64,000 nt of DNA from JACWAE01 sp963847595 (GCA_963847595.1 CAWKAJ010000002.1:1612001-1676000), one strand, 5' to 3'; positions 16,857 through 25,984 are shown, counted from the stretch's first letter. Translations and numbers: made by a program. The notes: generated by a model from the sequence alone, not told the origin.

Positions 16857-18971
16857 CTAAGACTCTTTCTTCTCTCCCTCTGTTTTCGGGTTTGAAGGTG
16901 GTTGAGACGGTTTCTTCCCTCCAAGCAGGTAATTCATTACCGTTCCCGCAAGTCCCTCCATGGCGTTACCCCCGGTTACCATTACCTGGGGAACAAACGA
17001 TAGTTTATTCTCGGAGAGCGGTATGATGGCGTTGACCAGAGCTGTGTTCTCGGGACCCAGGGCTTCCATCTGGGCCCGGTAAGCCTTGGCTCTGGCTAGG
17101 CCCACAGCCTCAACCTCGGCGCCCTTTGCCCTACCGGTCTCAGACACATAATAGGCCTCGCCGTCTGCCTCCTTCTTCCTGGCCTCGGCCATATTTTTCT
17201 TGATGTCTACCTCAATTTCCGCACTGGCCAGCTCCCTCTGTTTATCAGCCCTGCCTATGGCCTTCTCGGTGAGTTGCTTTTGCTCCTGGGCCAGGGTCTT
17301 TTTCTTCCAGGTCTCTATCTCTTGATTTGCAATCTCCCTCTGGGTCAGCACTTCTACAAGCTGCGGCGGTAATATAACATCCTGTATATACACGCCTTTC
17401 GTTTCCACCTGGTACTGCTTGAGCTGGCCTTCTATATGTTTGAAGGCCTCCTCCTGCACTTTCTGTCTGGTCTCTATGAATGTAACTGCTGGCATGGACT
17501 GCAACTTATCCCTGAAATGGTTCCCGACTGCGGCCTGCAATACCTCAGTGACTAGGTTTTGCATGGTGCCTACCATGCTGATAACTTTGGACGCCTGCTC
17601 TACAGCCACGTGGATTTGCACCTGCAGGTCCAGCCTGAATATGAAACCCTCGCGGCTCTTGGCGTCGATGGGTGACAACTGAGCATCCAAATAGTGCGCG
17701 TGGGATACTTTCTCCGCCCAGTTCAGGGTCAATATGCTCGTGGGTACTATCTCAGCCTGGTAACAGTGGGGGTTCAAGGCGTACTTCCCGGTTCTCAGAG
17801 TCTCGGTCCAAATACCTCTGTGCCCCGGCTTGACCAGGGAGCCGAATTTGAACTGCTCGCCAGATGCCTCTTTGGTGGACAAGCCCACATACGCTTTGAC
17901 TACTGCTACCTCACCCTGCTCCACAACCAGCATGGGCACGATTTCCACTCTTACCAAAAAGGGGTTAAGCACGTAGGCTCCATAGAGAAGCGGGTCGTGT
18001 TGCAGTCCCATCTTCCCACCGTTGTCCAAAAAAGCCTGAAAATCCTGGTAATTATTATGAAGCTGGTTCTTGCTGCTGAGTATAAGGTCTATTATCTCTC
18101 CATCTGAAGCGCCAGCAGCTTCCTTATCTTCAATATCCTTAAATCCACCCAGTCTACTTGCTATATCACCAGGTGGAAGCGGGTCTCCTTCTAAAGCCGT
18201 TACTATTCCCACCACATCCATTATTCCCTTCCTCGCCCTGAGAACCCTATCGGCTATCCTCTCCCCTTCGCGAGCAAGGGTTTTATCAGCCTGCACTTCT
18301 TTCTTCTTCGCTTTCTCTTGTTCCTCTGATATTTTGGGATAATCTATCTTTTCACCTTCTGTGTACTCTATTCTAGTCAATGCGAACTGGTTGGGGCTCA
18401 GGCCCCAGGCATCAACCGTGAGGACGCCTTTCTCCCTCTGGAAGTTAAGGATCCCTTTCTTCTTCTGCAACTCAATGTGTTCTGGACTTACGGGAACCCC
18501 ATAAACCTTGCTTTTCGTTAACACCAGGAAGCCGACTGGATGGATGGGAACAAGTGTACCTGGCGACAGAGCTGGTCTCTGAACACCCTTCTGCCCACCA
18601 TTCTTAATAAATCCCTTAAGGTCTCTGAAGTCACCGAACTCCTTCTTATACACAGCCGACTTTGCGCCTATGGGCAACAGTTGCCCTGCCTGGGCTATCA
18701 CGACCCCAATCTCACCCGCCGGTATTTGCACCCACGGCATCTTCATGACGCTGTAAACCAGTTTAAATTTGAATCTGAACCCAGGCATCAGCAAATCTGC
18801 CTGATACCCTGCTTCCCCATTGAAGGCAATAGGATCGCTCTCCTTCAACTTTCCGCCTACCAATTTTGTTACCAGTCCTACCTCAGTAGGTCCGATATAG
18901 TATGTAGACAGGAACATTACTATTACGGCAGCAAACCCCAAGAGACCTATAATCACCCATAACGCTATCAT
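16857..18971 (-). CDS. Large SPFH/Band 7 (flotillin-like) membrane protein
   Basis: 704 residues. One N-terminal membrane anchor (about 3-24) is followed by two beta-rich regions, an SPFH core (about 320-510, with EGFIFRLDLQVQIHVAVEQASKVIS) and a long helical, Ala/Glu/Lys-rich coiled coil (about 540-660, LTEKAIGRADKQRELASAEI). The tail is Pro/Lys-rich. The family organises membrane microdomains and controls membrane proteases, FtsH among them. It is about twice the usual flotillin size because of a duplicated N-terminal section. The start has GGGGGTAA upstream. Confidence 0.85.
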   Translation of the reverse strand: MIALWVIIGLLGFAAVIVMFLSTYYIGPTEVGLVTKLVGGKLKESDPIAFNGEAGYQADLLMPGFRFKFKLVYSVMKMPWVQIPAGEIGVVIAQAGQLLPIGAKSAVYKKEFGDFRDLKGFIKNGGQKGVQRPALSPGTLVPIHPVGFLVLTKSKVYGVPVSPEHIELQKKKGILNFQREKGVLTVDAWGLSPNQFALTRIEYTEGEKIDYPKISEEQEKAKKKEVQADKTLAREGERIADRVLRARKGIMDVVGIVTALEGDPLPPGDIASRLGGFKDIEDKEAAGASDGEIIDLILSSKNQLHNNYQDFQAFLDNGGKMGLQHDPLLYGAYVLNPFLVRVEIVPMLVVEQGEVAVVKAYVGLSTKEASGEQFKFGSLVKPGHRGIWTETLRTGKYALNPHCYQAEIVPTSILTLNWAEKVSHAHYLDAQLSPIDAKSREGFIFRLDLQVQIHVAVEQASKVISMVGTMQNLVTEVLQAAVGNHFRDKLQSMPAVTFIETRQKVQEEAFKHIEGQLKQYQVETKGVYIQDVILPPQLVEVLTQREIANQEIETWKKKTLAQEQKQLTEKAIGRADKQRELASAEIEVDIKKNMAEARKKEADGEAYYVSETGRAKGAEVEAVGLARAKAYRAQMEALGPENTALVNAIIPLSENKLSFVPQVMVTGGNAMEGLAGTVMNYLLGGKKPSQPPSNPKTEGEKKES

Positions 18972-18987
18972 GATTTACCCCCTGCAA

Positions 18988-19017
18988 ATTATATTCTTCC
19001 ACGAAGTCTATCGTCAA
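18988..19017 (-). promoter_or_regulatory. Promoter of the SPFH gene
   Basis: On the minus strand TTGACG (19017-19012), an 18-base spacer and TATAAT (18993-18988) precede the start at 18971 by a short leader with GGGGGTAA. Confidence 0.75.
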
Positions 19018-19084
19018 GCAAATTGCGGCCGCCTGTTAGGGGTTCGGGGTTAGAAATGCCTACCTTGACGGGAAAAGTCTGAAG

Positions 19085-19111
19085 ATGATATCATAAGGCG
19101 ATATCAGTAGA
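19085..19111 (+). promoter_or_regulatory. Possible PadR operator
   Basis: ATGATATCAT is a perfect 10-base palindrome at 19085-19094. A related half, GATATCA, follows at 19100-19106, just before the padR start. PadR proteins usually bind such ATG…CAT dyads in their own promoter; binding here is inferred. Confidence 0.4.
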
Positions 19112-19118
19112 TGATAAC

Positions 19119-19433
19119 ATGAATGGCGAAATGTTTCAGGGCTTCTTTCTGGGCTTCGTGAAGATTCATATCCTCTATCATGCCTCTAAGGAGCCCATTT
19201 ATGGCGCTGAGATATTAGAGGAACTGGGCAGGCATGGCTATCGGCTCAGCCCCGGCACTCTCTACCCCACGCTGCACCGTCTGGAGAGGGAGGGCTACCT
19301 CGCTATGGAGAAAAGGGTGGTCGAGGGCAAGGTGCGCAAATACTACACTGCCACGGAGCAGGGGCTGACTGTGCTGGGCGAGTCCAGAAAGAAAATAGCC
19401 GAGCTGGTGGATGAGGTGCTTCTGGATAAATAG
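19119..19433 (+). CDS. PadR-family transcriptional regulator
   Basis: 104 residues with a winged helix: KIHILYHASKEPIYGAEILEE, SPGTLYPTLHRLEREGYL and a wing with KRVVEGKVRKYYTATEQG, then the C-terminal dimerisation helix. It lies 3 bases upstream of an MFS transporter, so it most likely represses its own two-gene operon until an effector binds. A palindrome upstream is a plausible operator. Confidence 0.9.
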   Translation: MNGEMFQGFFLGFVKIHILYHASKEPIYGAEILEELGRHGYRLSPGTLYPTLHRLEREGYLAMEKRVVEGKVRKYYTATEQGLTVLGESRKKIAELVDEVLLDK

Positions 19434-19436
19434 GCC

Positions 19437-20666
19437 ATGGAACAAAAAGGCGAAAAGAAGATCATAGGGGTCAGCCGCAATGTCTTCTTCCTGGGCTGGG
19501 TGAGCTTGTTCACGGATATGTCCAGCGAGATGATTTTTAATGTGTTGCCCCTGTTCCTGCTGAACGTGCTCAAGGTGGGCACTCCTATTATTGGGCTCAT
19601 CGAGGGCATCGCGGAGGGCACGGCGAGCCTGTTCAGGCTGGTCAGCGGCTGGCTCAGTGACCGCCTCGGGCGGAGGAAAAGCCTGACCGTCTTCGGCTAC
19701 AGCCTTTCCACCCTGTCGAAGCCATTTCTCTATATCGCCAGCAGTTGGGCTGTGGTGCTGGTGGTGCGCTTCGCCGACCGCGTGGGGAAGGGGATTCGCG
19801 ACGCTCCCCGCGACGCTCTGGTGGCCGACTCCACCGCCGATAACGAGAGGGGTAGGAGCTTTGGCTTCCACCGCGCCATGGACACCGTGGGCGCCGTCCT
19901 CGGCATCGCTCTGGCTGCTCTGGTTGTTTACCTTGTGGAGCGAGAGGGGCTTCAGCTAACCTGGCATGCCTTCCGAGCACTGGTGCTATCAGGCATAGGC
20001 CCGGCTGTGCTCGCCGTTATCATACTTCTGGTCTTCGTCAGAGAGAAGAAAAAGGGCGCGCAGAGGAAGCCCGGCGAACCCGCAACAGCACAACCGGTAC
20101 GCGAGGCCCCGGCGAAGACGACGCTCGATAGACGCTTCAAGCTGTTTCTGTTGATAATGGTGCTGTTCACGCTGGGGAACTCCAGCGATGCCTTTCTTAT
20201 CCTGCGCGCCCAGAACCTGGGCTTCTCGGTCTTCTGGGTGCTCATCCTGTTCGTGGCCTTCAACCTGGTTTATGCCCTGGCTGCCACGCCTGCGGGGGTG
20301 ATTTCGGACAAGCTGGGACGCAGGGGCGTGATCGTAGCAGGCTGGACGTTGTATGCATTGTCCTATCTGGGGCTGGGCCTGGCGTCGGCAAAGTGGGAGG
20401 TATGGCTGCTGTTCGCTATCTACGGGCTTTACTACGGAATATCCGAGGGGGTAACCCGGGCTTTTGTCAGCGACCTGGTGCCCGTGGAGAAGCGAGGCAC
20501 CGCCTACGGGTGGTATCATGCCGCTGTGGGCGTCTCCCTGCTTCCCGCAAGCGTGATAGCAGGCCTGTTATGGCAGTACATCAGTCCCGCGGTGACGTTC
20601 TATTTCGGGGCGGGGATGGCAGGTGTGGCGATGCTGGGACTTTTGTTGTTCATCAGAGAAAAATAG
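19437..20666 (+). CDS. MFS transporter (drug/metabolite exporter type)
   Basis: 409 residues, about 12 membrane spans. The cytoplasmic loop 2-3 motif SGWLSDRLGRRKSL and its second-half copy AGVISDKLGRRGV are the MFS signature. FLGWVSLFTDMSSEMIFNVLP at the N-terminus is typical of a bacterial MFS branch with unknown substrate. It follows padR directly, so it is probably induced by its substrate. Confidence 0.88.
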   Translation: MEQKGEKKIIGVSRNVFFLGWVSLFTDMSSEMIFNVLPLFLLNVLKVGTPIIGLIEGIAEGTASLFRLVSGWLSDRLGRRKSLTVFGYSLSTLSKPFLYIASSWAVVLVVRFADRVGKGIRDAPRDALVADSTADNERGRSFGFHRAMDTVGAVLGIALAALVVYLVEREGLQLTWHAFRALVLSGIGPAVLAVIILLVFVREKKKGAQRKPGEPATAQPVREAPAKTTLDRRFKLFLLIMVLFTLGNSSDAFLILRAQNLGFSVFWVLILFVAFNLVYALAATPAGVISDKLGRRGVIVAGWTLYALSYLGLGLASAKWEVWLLFAIYGLYYGISEGVTRAFVSDLVPVEKRGTAYGWYHAAVGVSLLPASVIAGLLWQYISPAVTFYFGAGMAGVAMLGLLLFIREK

Positions 20667-20747
20667 GCGGTTCAAGAGGGTTGCGGTTAGCCTGGAAATA
20701 GGTTAGTATCTCCACAAGTCTGCTGGAGGAAACAGCGAATTTCTCTT

Positions 20748-20787
20748 GTGTCATTGCGAGTCGGCCAGAGGCGGACGAAGCAATGAC
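20748..20787. repeat. Dispersed inverted repeat (GTCATTGCGAG…GAAGCAATGAC)
   Basis: GTCATTGCGAG and the partly complementary CGAAGCAATGAC enclose GGCCAGAGGC. This is a common dispersed element type in environmental genomes. It lies in the leader of the NYN gene. Confidence 0.6.
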
Positions 20788-20811
20788 ATACAATAATGGG
20801 AGGTAAGGAAT

Positions 20812-21432
20812 ATGGAAGATAGGGTAGGGATATTCATAGACGGGAGCAATCTTTATCACGCCTTGCGTTCCAATTTCGGACGCTATGATTTGAATTTTGC
20901 TGAGTTCACCAAGAAGCTCTGCGGGCCGAGGCGCATGTTCCGGACCTATTATTACAATGTGCTGCAAGACCCCACCCAACGGGCTGAGGGACATCGCGAG
21001 CAGCAGGAATTCCTAAACACGCTTCGCGAGACGCCTTATCTGGAGGTGAGGCTGGGAAGCACCAAGATGGCTCCGGGCGGTGTCCCTGTGGAGAAGGGGA
21101 TAGACGTCATGCTGGTTACAGACCTGTTGCACTTTGCCTGGAATAACTTGTATGACATAGCGGTGCTGGTGAGCGGTGATGCGGACTTCGCGTACGCCCT
21201 GCAGGCAATTAAAAACATGGGCAAACACGTCGAGGTTGCCTACTTTGAGAGCAATGTTTCCAAAGACCTTCTGGCTGTGTCCGATGACAAGCACCTTTTG
21301 GACCGGAATTTCTTCAGTGATTTATGGGTGCGCAAGCCTCGACCCTACAAACGGAGGGGCAGGAGACTGGGCGGGATTTTGCCCAGAGTCGGCATCCCCA
21401 AAACGGAAAATACCCCTCCACCGCAAGAGTGA
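20812..21432 (+). CDS. NYN-domain (LabA/DUF88-like) ribonuclease
   Basis: 206 residues with PIN-like acidic residues: FIDGSNLYHA (Asp9), EKGIDVMLVTDLL (about 91-103) and VLVSGDADFAYAL (about 119-131). The basic C-terminal tail (RKPRPYKRRGRRLGG) may bind RNA. The family is predicted to cut RNA in processing or regulation. The start has GGAGGTAAGG upstream, and the gene stands alone. Confidence 0.85.
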   Translation: MEDRVGIFIDGSNLYHALRSNFGRYDLNFAEFTKKLCGPRRMFRTYYYNVLQDPTQRAEGHREQQEFLNTLRETPYLEVRLGSTKMAPGGVPVEKGIDVMLVTDLLHFAWNNLYDIAVLVSGDADFAYALQAIKNMGKHVEVAYFESNVSKDLLAVSDDKHLLDRNFFSDLWVRKPRPYKRRGRRLGGILPRVGIPKTENTPPPQE

Positions 21433-21461
21433 ATAAAAAGACTCTGGTTCGCTTATGTACA

Positions 21462-21495
21462 GTAGGGGCATCCTTCAGTGGAAGGATGCCCCTAC
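21462..21495. repeat. REP-like palindrome, copy 5
   Basis: GTAGGGGCATCCTTC and GAAGGATGCCCCTAC pair exactly around AGTG. It lies downstream of the NYN gene and may terminate it. Confidence 0.85.
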
Positions 21496-21522
21496 GTGCA
21501 AAGGAATATAGTCAGGCCCTAA

Positions 21523-21795
21523 ATGTCGATCTTTCTGCAAATATTTTTGGGATTGCTGGCAGGGATTGCTTTGGGATTTGTTTATGAGCTGGGCTATAGA
21601 ATAGTCGCCAGAAGTTTAAAAAGAAAACCAGTGTTCAGAATTAAGGGATTCCGTATACATCACAGTATTTACGGCATAATAATTGCGGCAGTCAGTCTCT
21701 GGATGAGAGAATACTTTCTGTTATCTCTGGGTATCGGGATAATCATTCAGCATATTCTTGTCGAGAAAAGGTTTACCGTAATCGACAGGTCATGA
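21523..21795 (+). CDS. Small two- or three-span membrane protein
   Basis: 90 residues with hydrophobic spans at about 3-22, 46-62 and 66-80, separated by a basic loop (ARSLKRKPVFRIKGFRIHH). The HHSIYG pair of histidines before the second span is the only motif-like element. No family is recognised. AAGGA lies 20 bases upstream, farther than usual. Codon use looks coding, but confidence is moderate. Confidence 0.5.
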   Translation: MSIFLQIFLGLLAGIALGFVYELGYRIVARSLKRKPVFRIKGFRIHHSIYGIIIAAVSLWMREYFLLSLGIGIIIQHILVEKRFTVIDRS

Positions 21796-21911
21796 GCAGA
21801 GCATCGTTTTTTCCTCAGACAGAATAGCAGTCTGGTTCGCCAGTTCCCCTTTCGGGCTCAGATAGAAGTTTTCTACGGCTTGCTCGAACCACCGCAACTA
21901 ACTCTTCCAAA

Positions 21912-21941
21912 TTGACAAAGAAGCTGCTTTCGGGGTATTAT
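21912..21941 (+). promoter_or_regulatory. Promoter of the enoyl-CoA hydratase cluster
   Basis: A perfect TTGACA (21912-21917), an 18-base spacer and TATTAT (21936-21941) are followed by AAGGAGGAG and the GTG start at 21981. Confidence 0.75.
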
Positions 21942-21980
21942 GCCATCAGATTTTTGAACTAGCGCAAGGAGGAGAAACAG

Positions 21981-22793
21981 GTGTCCGAGAAGACTGTGCT
22001 TATTGACAAGAAGGATATGATAGCCACCATTACCCTGAACCGCCCTGACTCTAACAATGCCTTCGATTTCCCTATGATGGAGGCGATTGACAATGCCATA
22101 AACGACGTGGCTGCGGATAAGGGCATCAGGGTTGTTATCATAACCGGTGCAGGTAAGGCTTTCTGCGCCGGAGGCGATATCAGCTACCTGGGCAGCCTGG
22201 TCGAGGGCAGGTCGGAGTTCGCCAGGACGGTCATCGGCGATGTGGTCAAAAGGGTGGGTCATATGCCCACGGTGGTGCTCAAGATTCGCAACATGACGAA
22301 GCCTGTTATCGCTGCGGTCAACGGCATCGCGGCGGGCGGCGGCATGGGCCTGGCTCTGGCCTGCGATATGAGAATTATCTCGGAGAAGGCACGCTTCAGC
22401 ACCATATTTATCAAGAGGGGTGTGATACCCGATTGTGCTGCCAGCTACAACCTGCCCCGCCTCATCGGCATGGCCAAAGCCTGCGAGCTGGTGCTCACTG
22501 GCAAGATAATCAACGCCCAGGAAGCGGAGCGCATAGGCCTGGTGAACAAGGTCGTTCCCCACGACGAGCTGATGAAAGCGACCAGGGAACTGGCGGCGGA
22601 GATAGCCAAGAACCCCCCTCTGGCAGTGGGATTAGCCAAGGCAGCGCTCTACAGGGGCATGCTCGAACCCGACATGAGCGGCCACATGGACTTCGAGAAC
22701 CTCACACAGAATGCGCTTATGGGGACCAAGGACTTCAAGGAAGGCATCGACTCCTTTATGGAGAAGCGCGAGCCCGTGTTCAAAGGAGAATAG
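21981..22793 (+). CDS. Enoyl-CoA hydratase/isomerase, paralogue 1
   Basis: 270 residues from GTG 21981, with AAGGAGGAG nine bases upstream. Crotonase fold: oxyanion-hole motifs GAGKAFCAGGDISYL and NGIAAGGGMGLALACD. The acid/base position reads KRGVIPDCAAS, a single Asp as in PaaG-type isomerases rather than the two Glu of classical hydratases. It probably acts in fatty-acid or aromatic acyl-CoA breakdown as a hydratase or isomerase. First of three adjacent paralogues. Confidence 0.88.
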   Translation: MSEKTVLIDKKDMIATITLNRPDSNNAFDFPMMEAIDNAINDVAADKGIRVVIITGAGKAFCAGGDISYLGSLVEGRSEFARTVIGDVVKRVGHMPTVVLKIRNMTKPVIAAVNGIAAGGGMGLALACDMRIISEKARFSTIFIKRGVIPDCAASYNLPRLIGMAKACELVLTGKIINAQEAERIGLVNKVVPHDELMKATRELAAEIAKNPPLAVGLAKAALYRGMLEPDMSGHMDFENLTQNALMGTKDFKEGIDSFMEKREPVFKGE

Positions 22794-22802
22794 ATTGTAG
22801 TT

Positions 22803-22862
22803 TCACCCTCATCCTTCGACAAGCTCAGGACAGGCTCTAGCCTCTCCCGTCGAGGGAGAGGG
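22803..22862. repeat. Dispersed repeat between hydratase genes 1 and 2
   Basis: CCTTCGACAAGCTCAGGACA and CTCTCCCGTCGAGGGAGAG are two inverted-repeat motifs seen widely in environmental bacteria; the first recurs at 52880-52905. Confidence 0.6.
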
Positions 22863-22889
22863 ACTACAAATTGATGAAAGGGGCTTCAA

Positions 22890-23699
22890 TTGGCATACAA
22901 AACTGTGATTTATGAAAAAGAGGGCGGGGTGGTGGTGATGACCCTTAACCGTCCCGAGGTCAAGAACGCCTTCGATGCCAGAATGCAGGCGGAGATGGAC
23001 GCTGTGATCACCAGGGTGGCTAAGGACCGTAGCGCCAGGGTGCTCATCATCACCGGCGCGGGCAAGGCGTTCTGCACCGGCGCTGATGTGGCCTACTTAA
23101 TGTCGCTGGGAGAGACGCATAAGCTCCATCAGACGACTATGGAAGAGATGATGCGCAACGATGGCAACATACTGACCACCGTGCTCAAGATAAGAAATCT
23201 GCCCAAGCCGGTTATCGCTGCGGTGAACGGCACAGCGGCAGGCGGGGGCCTGGCTCTGGCTATGGCCTGTGATATCAGGATTGCTTCTGAGGGAGCCCGT
23301 TTCAACATGATTTTCACGAAGAGGGGCGTGATACCTGAGTCAGGTTCGACCATGACCCTGCCCCGTCTCATCGGAACCGCCCGCGCCCTGGAGTTGGTGT
23401 TCACCGCTGAGGCCATCGATGGCAGGGAAGCGGAGCGAATAGGCATGGTGAACAAGGCAGTCCCCGCTGACCAGTTGATGACTGCGGCGAAGGAGATGGC
23501 GGCGAAGATGTCGCAGAACTCCCCCATCGCGCTGGGATTCGCCAAGGCGGCTATTTACAAGGGCGTTAACGAGACCGACATCGCGGCGCAAATGGACTAC
23601 GAGGCTTACGTTGAAAGCGTCCTGTTCAACACCGAGGACTTCCAGGAGGGCATCAAGTCGTTCATGGAGGGAAGACCGGCCAAGTTTAAAGGGAAGTAG
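22890..23699 (+). CDS. Enoyl-CoA hydratase/isomerase, paralogue 2
   Basis: 269 residues from TTG 22890 (AAAGGGG upstream). Crotonase motifs GAGKAFCTGADVAYL and NGTAAGGGLALAMACD. The acid/base position reads KRGVIPESGST, with Glu instead of the Asp of paralogues 1 and 3, so substrate or reaction may differ. It is separated from paralogue 1 by a dispersed repeat and is 10 bases from paralogue 3. Confidence 0.88.
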   Translation: MAYKTVIYEKEGGVVVMTLNRPEVKNAFDARMQAEMDAVITRVAKDRSARVLIITGAGKAFCTGADVAYLMSLGETHKLHQTTMEEMMRNDGNILTTVLKIRNLPKPVIAAVNGTAAGGGLALAMACDIRIASEGARFNMIFTKRGVIPESGSTMTLPRLIGTARALELVFTAEAIDGREAERIGMVNKAVPADQLMTAAKEMAAKMSQNSPIALGFAKAAIYKGVNETDIAAQMDYEAYVESVLFNTEDFQEGIKSFMEGRPAKFKGK

Positions 23700-23709
23700 G
23701 AGGCAACCG

Positions 23710-24495
23710 ATGTCTGTCGATGGTCTGCTCTTCAAAGTAGAGGATGGAATCGCCATCATAACCTTTAACCGCCCGGAGAAGCTGAATGCGGTCACCGAGG
23801 CGATGAGGACGGAGGTGTACCGACTGGCTACCCAGCTTCGTACCGACGATTCGGTGAAGGTGCTGGTCTTCACAGGAGCGGGCGAGGCGTTCAGCACCGG
23901 AGCGGATGCCAGCGAGCTGACCGCTGACTACAGCGGGCCCATCGAGCCGTATATCCTCAAGAGGCCCCTGGGCTGGTGGACATTGCCGGTGCGCTATTTC
24001 CCCAAGCCGACCATTGCTGCTATACCGGGCGTTATCGCCGGGGTGACCTTCTCGTTGGCTCTGGCCTGCGATATCAGGATAGCCTCGGAGAAAGCCCGCT
24101 TCAGCATGGTTTTCGTGAAGAGAGGGCTTTGTCCGGACGGCGGCGCAACCTATTACCTGCCTCGCATGGTGGGCGCCTCCAAGGCGCTGGAGCTTATGTG
24201 GATGGGCGAGACCTTCGATGCCAGGGAGGCGGAGCGTCTGGGTCTGGTGAGCAGGGTGGTGCCCCATAATGACCTGATGAAGGTCACCAGAGAGCTGGCG
24301 CTGAAGATAGCCAGGGGACCGTCGGTCGCCATCGAGCTTATCAAGAAGGGTGTGTACAAGGGCGTGGTGGGCGACCTGGAATCTCAGTTGGACTTCGAGA
24401 CGCTGGCACAGCGCATCTGCTTCCAGACCGAGGACTTCAAGGAAGGGATGACGTCGTTTCTTGAGAAGAGGAAGCCTGAGTTCAGGGGAAGATAG
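23710..24495 (+). CDS. Enoyl-CoA hydratase/isomerase, paralogue 3
   Basis: 261 residues from ATG 23710 (AGGAGGCA upstream); the frame further upstream overlaps paralogue 2 and is not real. GAGEAFSTGADASEL and the atypical oxyanion segment PGVIAGVTFSLALACD, where the usual NG.AAGGG has become PGVIAGV, mark it as the most diverged of the three. Acid/base position KRGLCPDGGAT. The changed glycine-rich turn may alter oxyanion stabilisation. Confidence 0.86.
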   Translation: MSVDGLLFKVEDGIAIITFNRPEKLNAVTEAMRTEVYRLATQLRTDDSVKVLVFTGAGEAFSTGADASELTADYSGPIEPYILKRPLGWWTLPVRYFPKPTIAAIPGVIAGVTFSLALACDIRIASEKARFSMVFVKRGLCPDGGATYYLPRMVGASKALELMWMGETFDAREAERLGLVSRVVPHNDLMKVTRELALKIARGPSVAIELIKKGVYKGVVGDLESQLDFETLAQRICFQTEDFKEGMTSFLEKRKPEFRGR

Positions 24496-24517
24496 AAAAT
24501 AGGGTATGTATTGGATT

Positions 24518-24545
24518 GTAGGGGCACAAAATTTTGTGCCCCTAC
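24518..24545. repeat. REP-like palindrome, copy 6
   Basis: Perfect 28-base palindrome, GTAGGGGCACAAAA plus its reverse complement, 23 bases after hydratase 3. Confidence 0.9.
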
Positions 24546-24580
24546 GTTGTTCCGACAACCTGCGATTGCCTTATTCGGAT

Positions 24581-24608
24581 GTAGGGGCAATTCATGAATT
24601 GCCCCTAC
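24581..24608. repeat. REP-like palindrome, copy 7, supplying the radA stop codon
   Basis: Perfect 28-base palindrome, GTAGGGGCAATTCA plus its reverse complement. Read on the minus strand its first TAG (24607-24605) is the radA stop. Confidence 0.9.
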
Positions 24609-25984
24609 TCATTATCTTCGGGTAGTTTATCTTGCGATAGCCCCGCCCTTATCGCCTGGGACAGCGAACTCACGGCGATGGGTTTCATCTCGCGGGGCAG
24701 CTTCTGTCCGCCTGGGAGCGGGGGAATGAGGCAGGAGGTGAAGCCGAGCTTGGCAGCCTCGGCCAGCCGCTTCTCCAGTTGAGATACAGACCTGAGCTCT
24801 CCGCTGAGCCCTATTTCGCCGATAGCCACCAGACTGGGATTAACCCCGGCGTTCTTGAAGCTCGAAGCAATAGCCAGGGCTATGCCTAGGTCGGCCGCCG
24901 GCTCATTCACCTTGAGCCCGCCTACCACGTTCGTGATAATGTCCTGAGTCCCTAAAGATAGCCTCGCTCTCTTGGTGAGGACGGCGGTTATCATGAGCAG
25001 GCGGTTGTAGTCCACGCCGTTGGCGTTGCGGCGGGGCAAGCCGAATGCGGTGGGGCTGGTCAGCGCCTGAATCTCCACTAGCAGAGGCCGCGTACCTTCG
25101 ATGGTGGGCACGATAACAGAGCCCACCGCTCCCTCGGAGCGCTGCGAGAGGAAGACCAGGGAGGGATTGGCCACCTCGACCATTCCCCGGTCTCTCATCT
25201 CGAACACGCCTAACTCGTCAGTGGAGCCGAAGCGGTTCTTGGCGCCGCGCAGCAGCCGGTACGAGCTGTAGCGTTCCCCTTCGAGGTAAAGGACGACATC
25301 CACGATATGTTCCAGGGTATTGGGGCCGGCGATGGAGCCGTCCTTGGTGACATGCCCCACTATGAAGATGGGGGTGTTGCTCGATTTAGCCCAGCGCATC
25401 AGCCTCTGCGTGCACTCGCGTACCTGTCCGACGCTGCCTGCTGCTGAGGAAAGGTCGCTGGAGTGAACCGTTTGGATGGAATCTATAATCACCAGCCGCG
25501 GCGAGATTTCCTGGCCCCGCTCGATGATGCTCTGCAAATCGGTCTCGGGCAGGAGGAACAGCCCCTCGCCACGCAGCCCCAGTCTGTCCGCCCTCAGCTT
25601 TATCTGATGCGCCGACTCCTCGCCGGAGACATACAGCACCTTGCCCACGCTTTCGGCAATCATGCCGGCCACCTCGAGCAGCAGCGTTGACTTGCCTATG
25701 CCGGGGTCGCCGCCGATGAGCACCATGGAGCCGGGGACAATGCCGCCGCCCAGCACACGGTTAAACTCGGCCAGGGGCAGGGCCAGGCGGGGCACGGAGT
25801 TGGTGGGCAGCCGGGATAGCTCCTGGGCTTGAGTTCTTGAGCTCAGTTGGGTCGCTTTTGGTGCGGGGCTGACCAGGCTCTCGACATAGGTGTTCCATTC
25901 GTTGCACTCTGGACAGCGCCCCAGCCACTTGGGGCTCTCATTGCCGCAGTTCTGACAGACGAAGACGCTCTTGGGTTTAGGCAT
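24605..25984 (-). CDS. radA: DNA repair protein RadA/Sms
   Basis: 459 residues. Zinc finger CQNCGNESPKWLGRCPEC (10-27), RecA-like ATPase with Walker A GGDPGIGKSTLL (about 90-101), the RadA-specific AKNRFGSTDELGVF, and a C-terminal Lon-like domain. RadA is a branch-migration helicase in recombination. Its stop lies in a REP-like palindrome, so insertion of the repeat may have trimmed the last residues; the protein is of normal length, so little was lost. Confidence 0.95.
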   Translation of the reverse strand: MPKPKSVFVCQNCGNESPKWLGRCPECNEWNTYVESLVSPAPKATQLSSRTQAQELSRLPTNSVPRLALPLAEFNRVLGGGIVPGSMVLIGGDPGIGKSTLLLEVAGMIAESVGKVLYVSGEESAHQIKLRADRLGLRGEGLFLLPETDLQSIIERGQEISPRLVIIDSIQTVHSSDLSSAAGSVGQVRECTQRLMRWAKSSNTPIFIVGHVTKDGSIAGPNTLEHIVDVVLYLEGERYSSYRLLRGAKNRFGSTDELGVFEMRDRGMVEVANPSLVFLSQRSEGAVGSVIVPTIEGTRPLLVEIQALTSPTAFGLPRRNANGVDYNRLLMITAVLTKRARLSLGTQDIITNVVGGLKVNEPAADLGIALAIASSFKNAGVNPSLVAIGEIGLSGELRSVSQLEKRLAEAAKLGFTSCLIPPLPGGQKLPREMKPIAVSSLSQAIRAGLSQDKLPEDNE

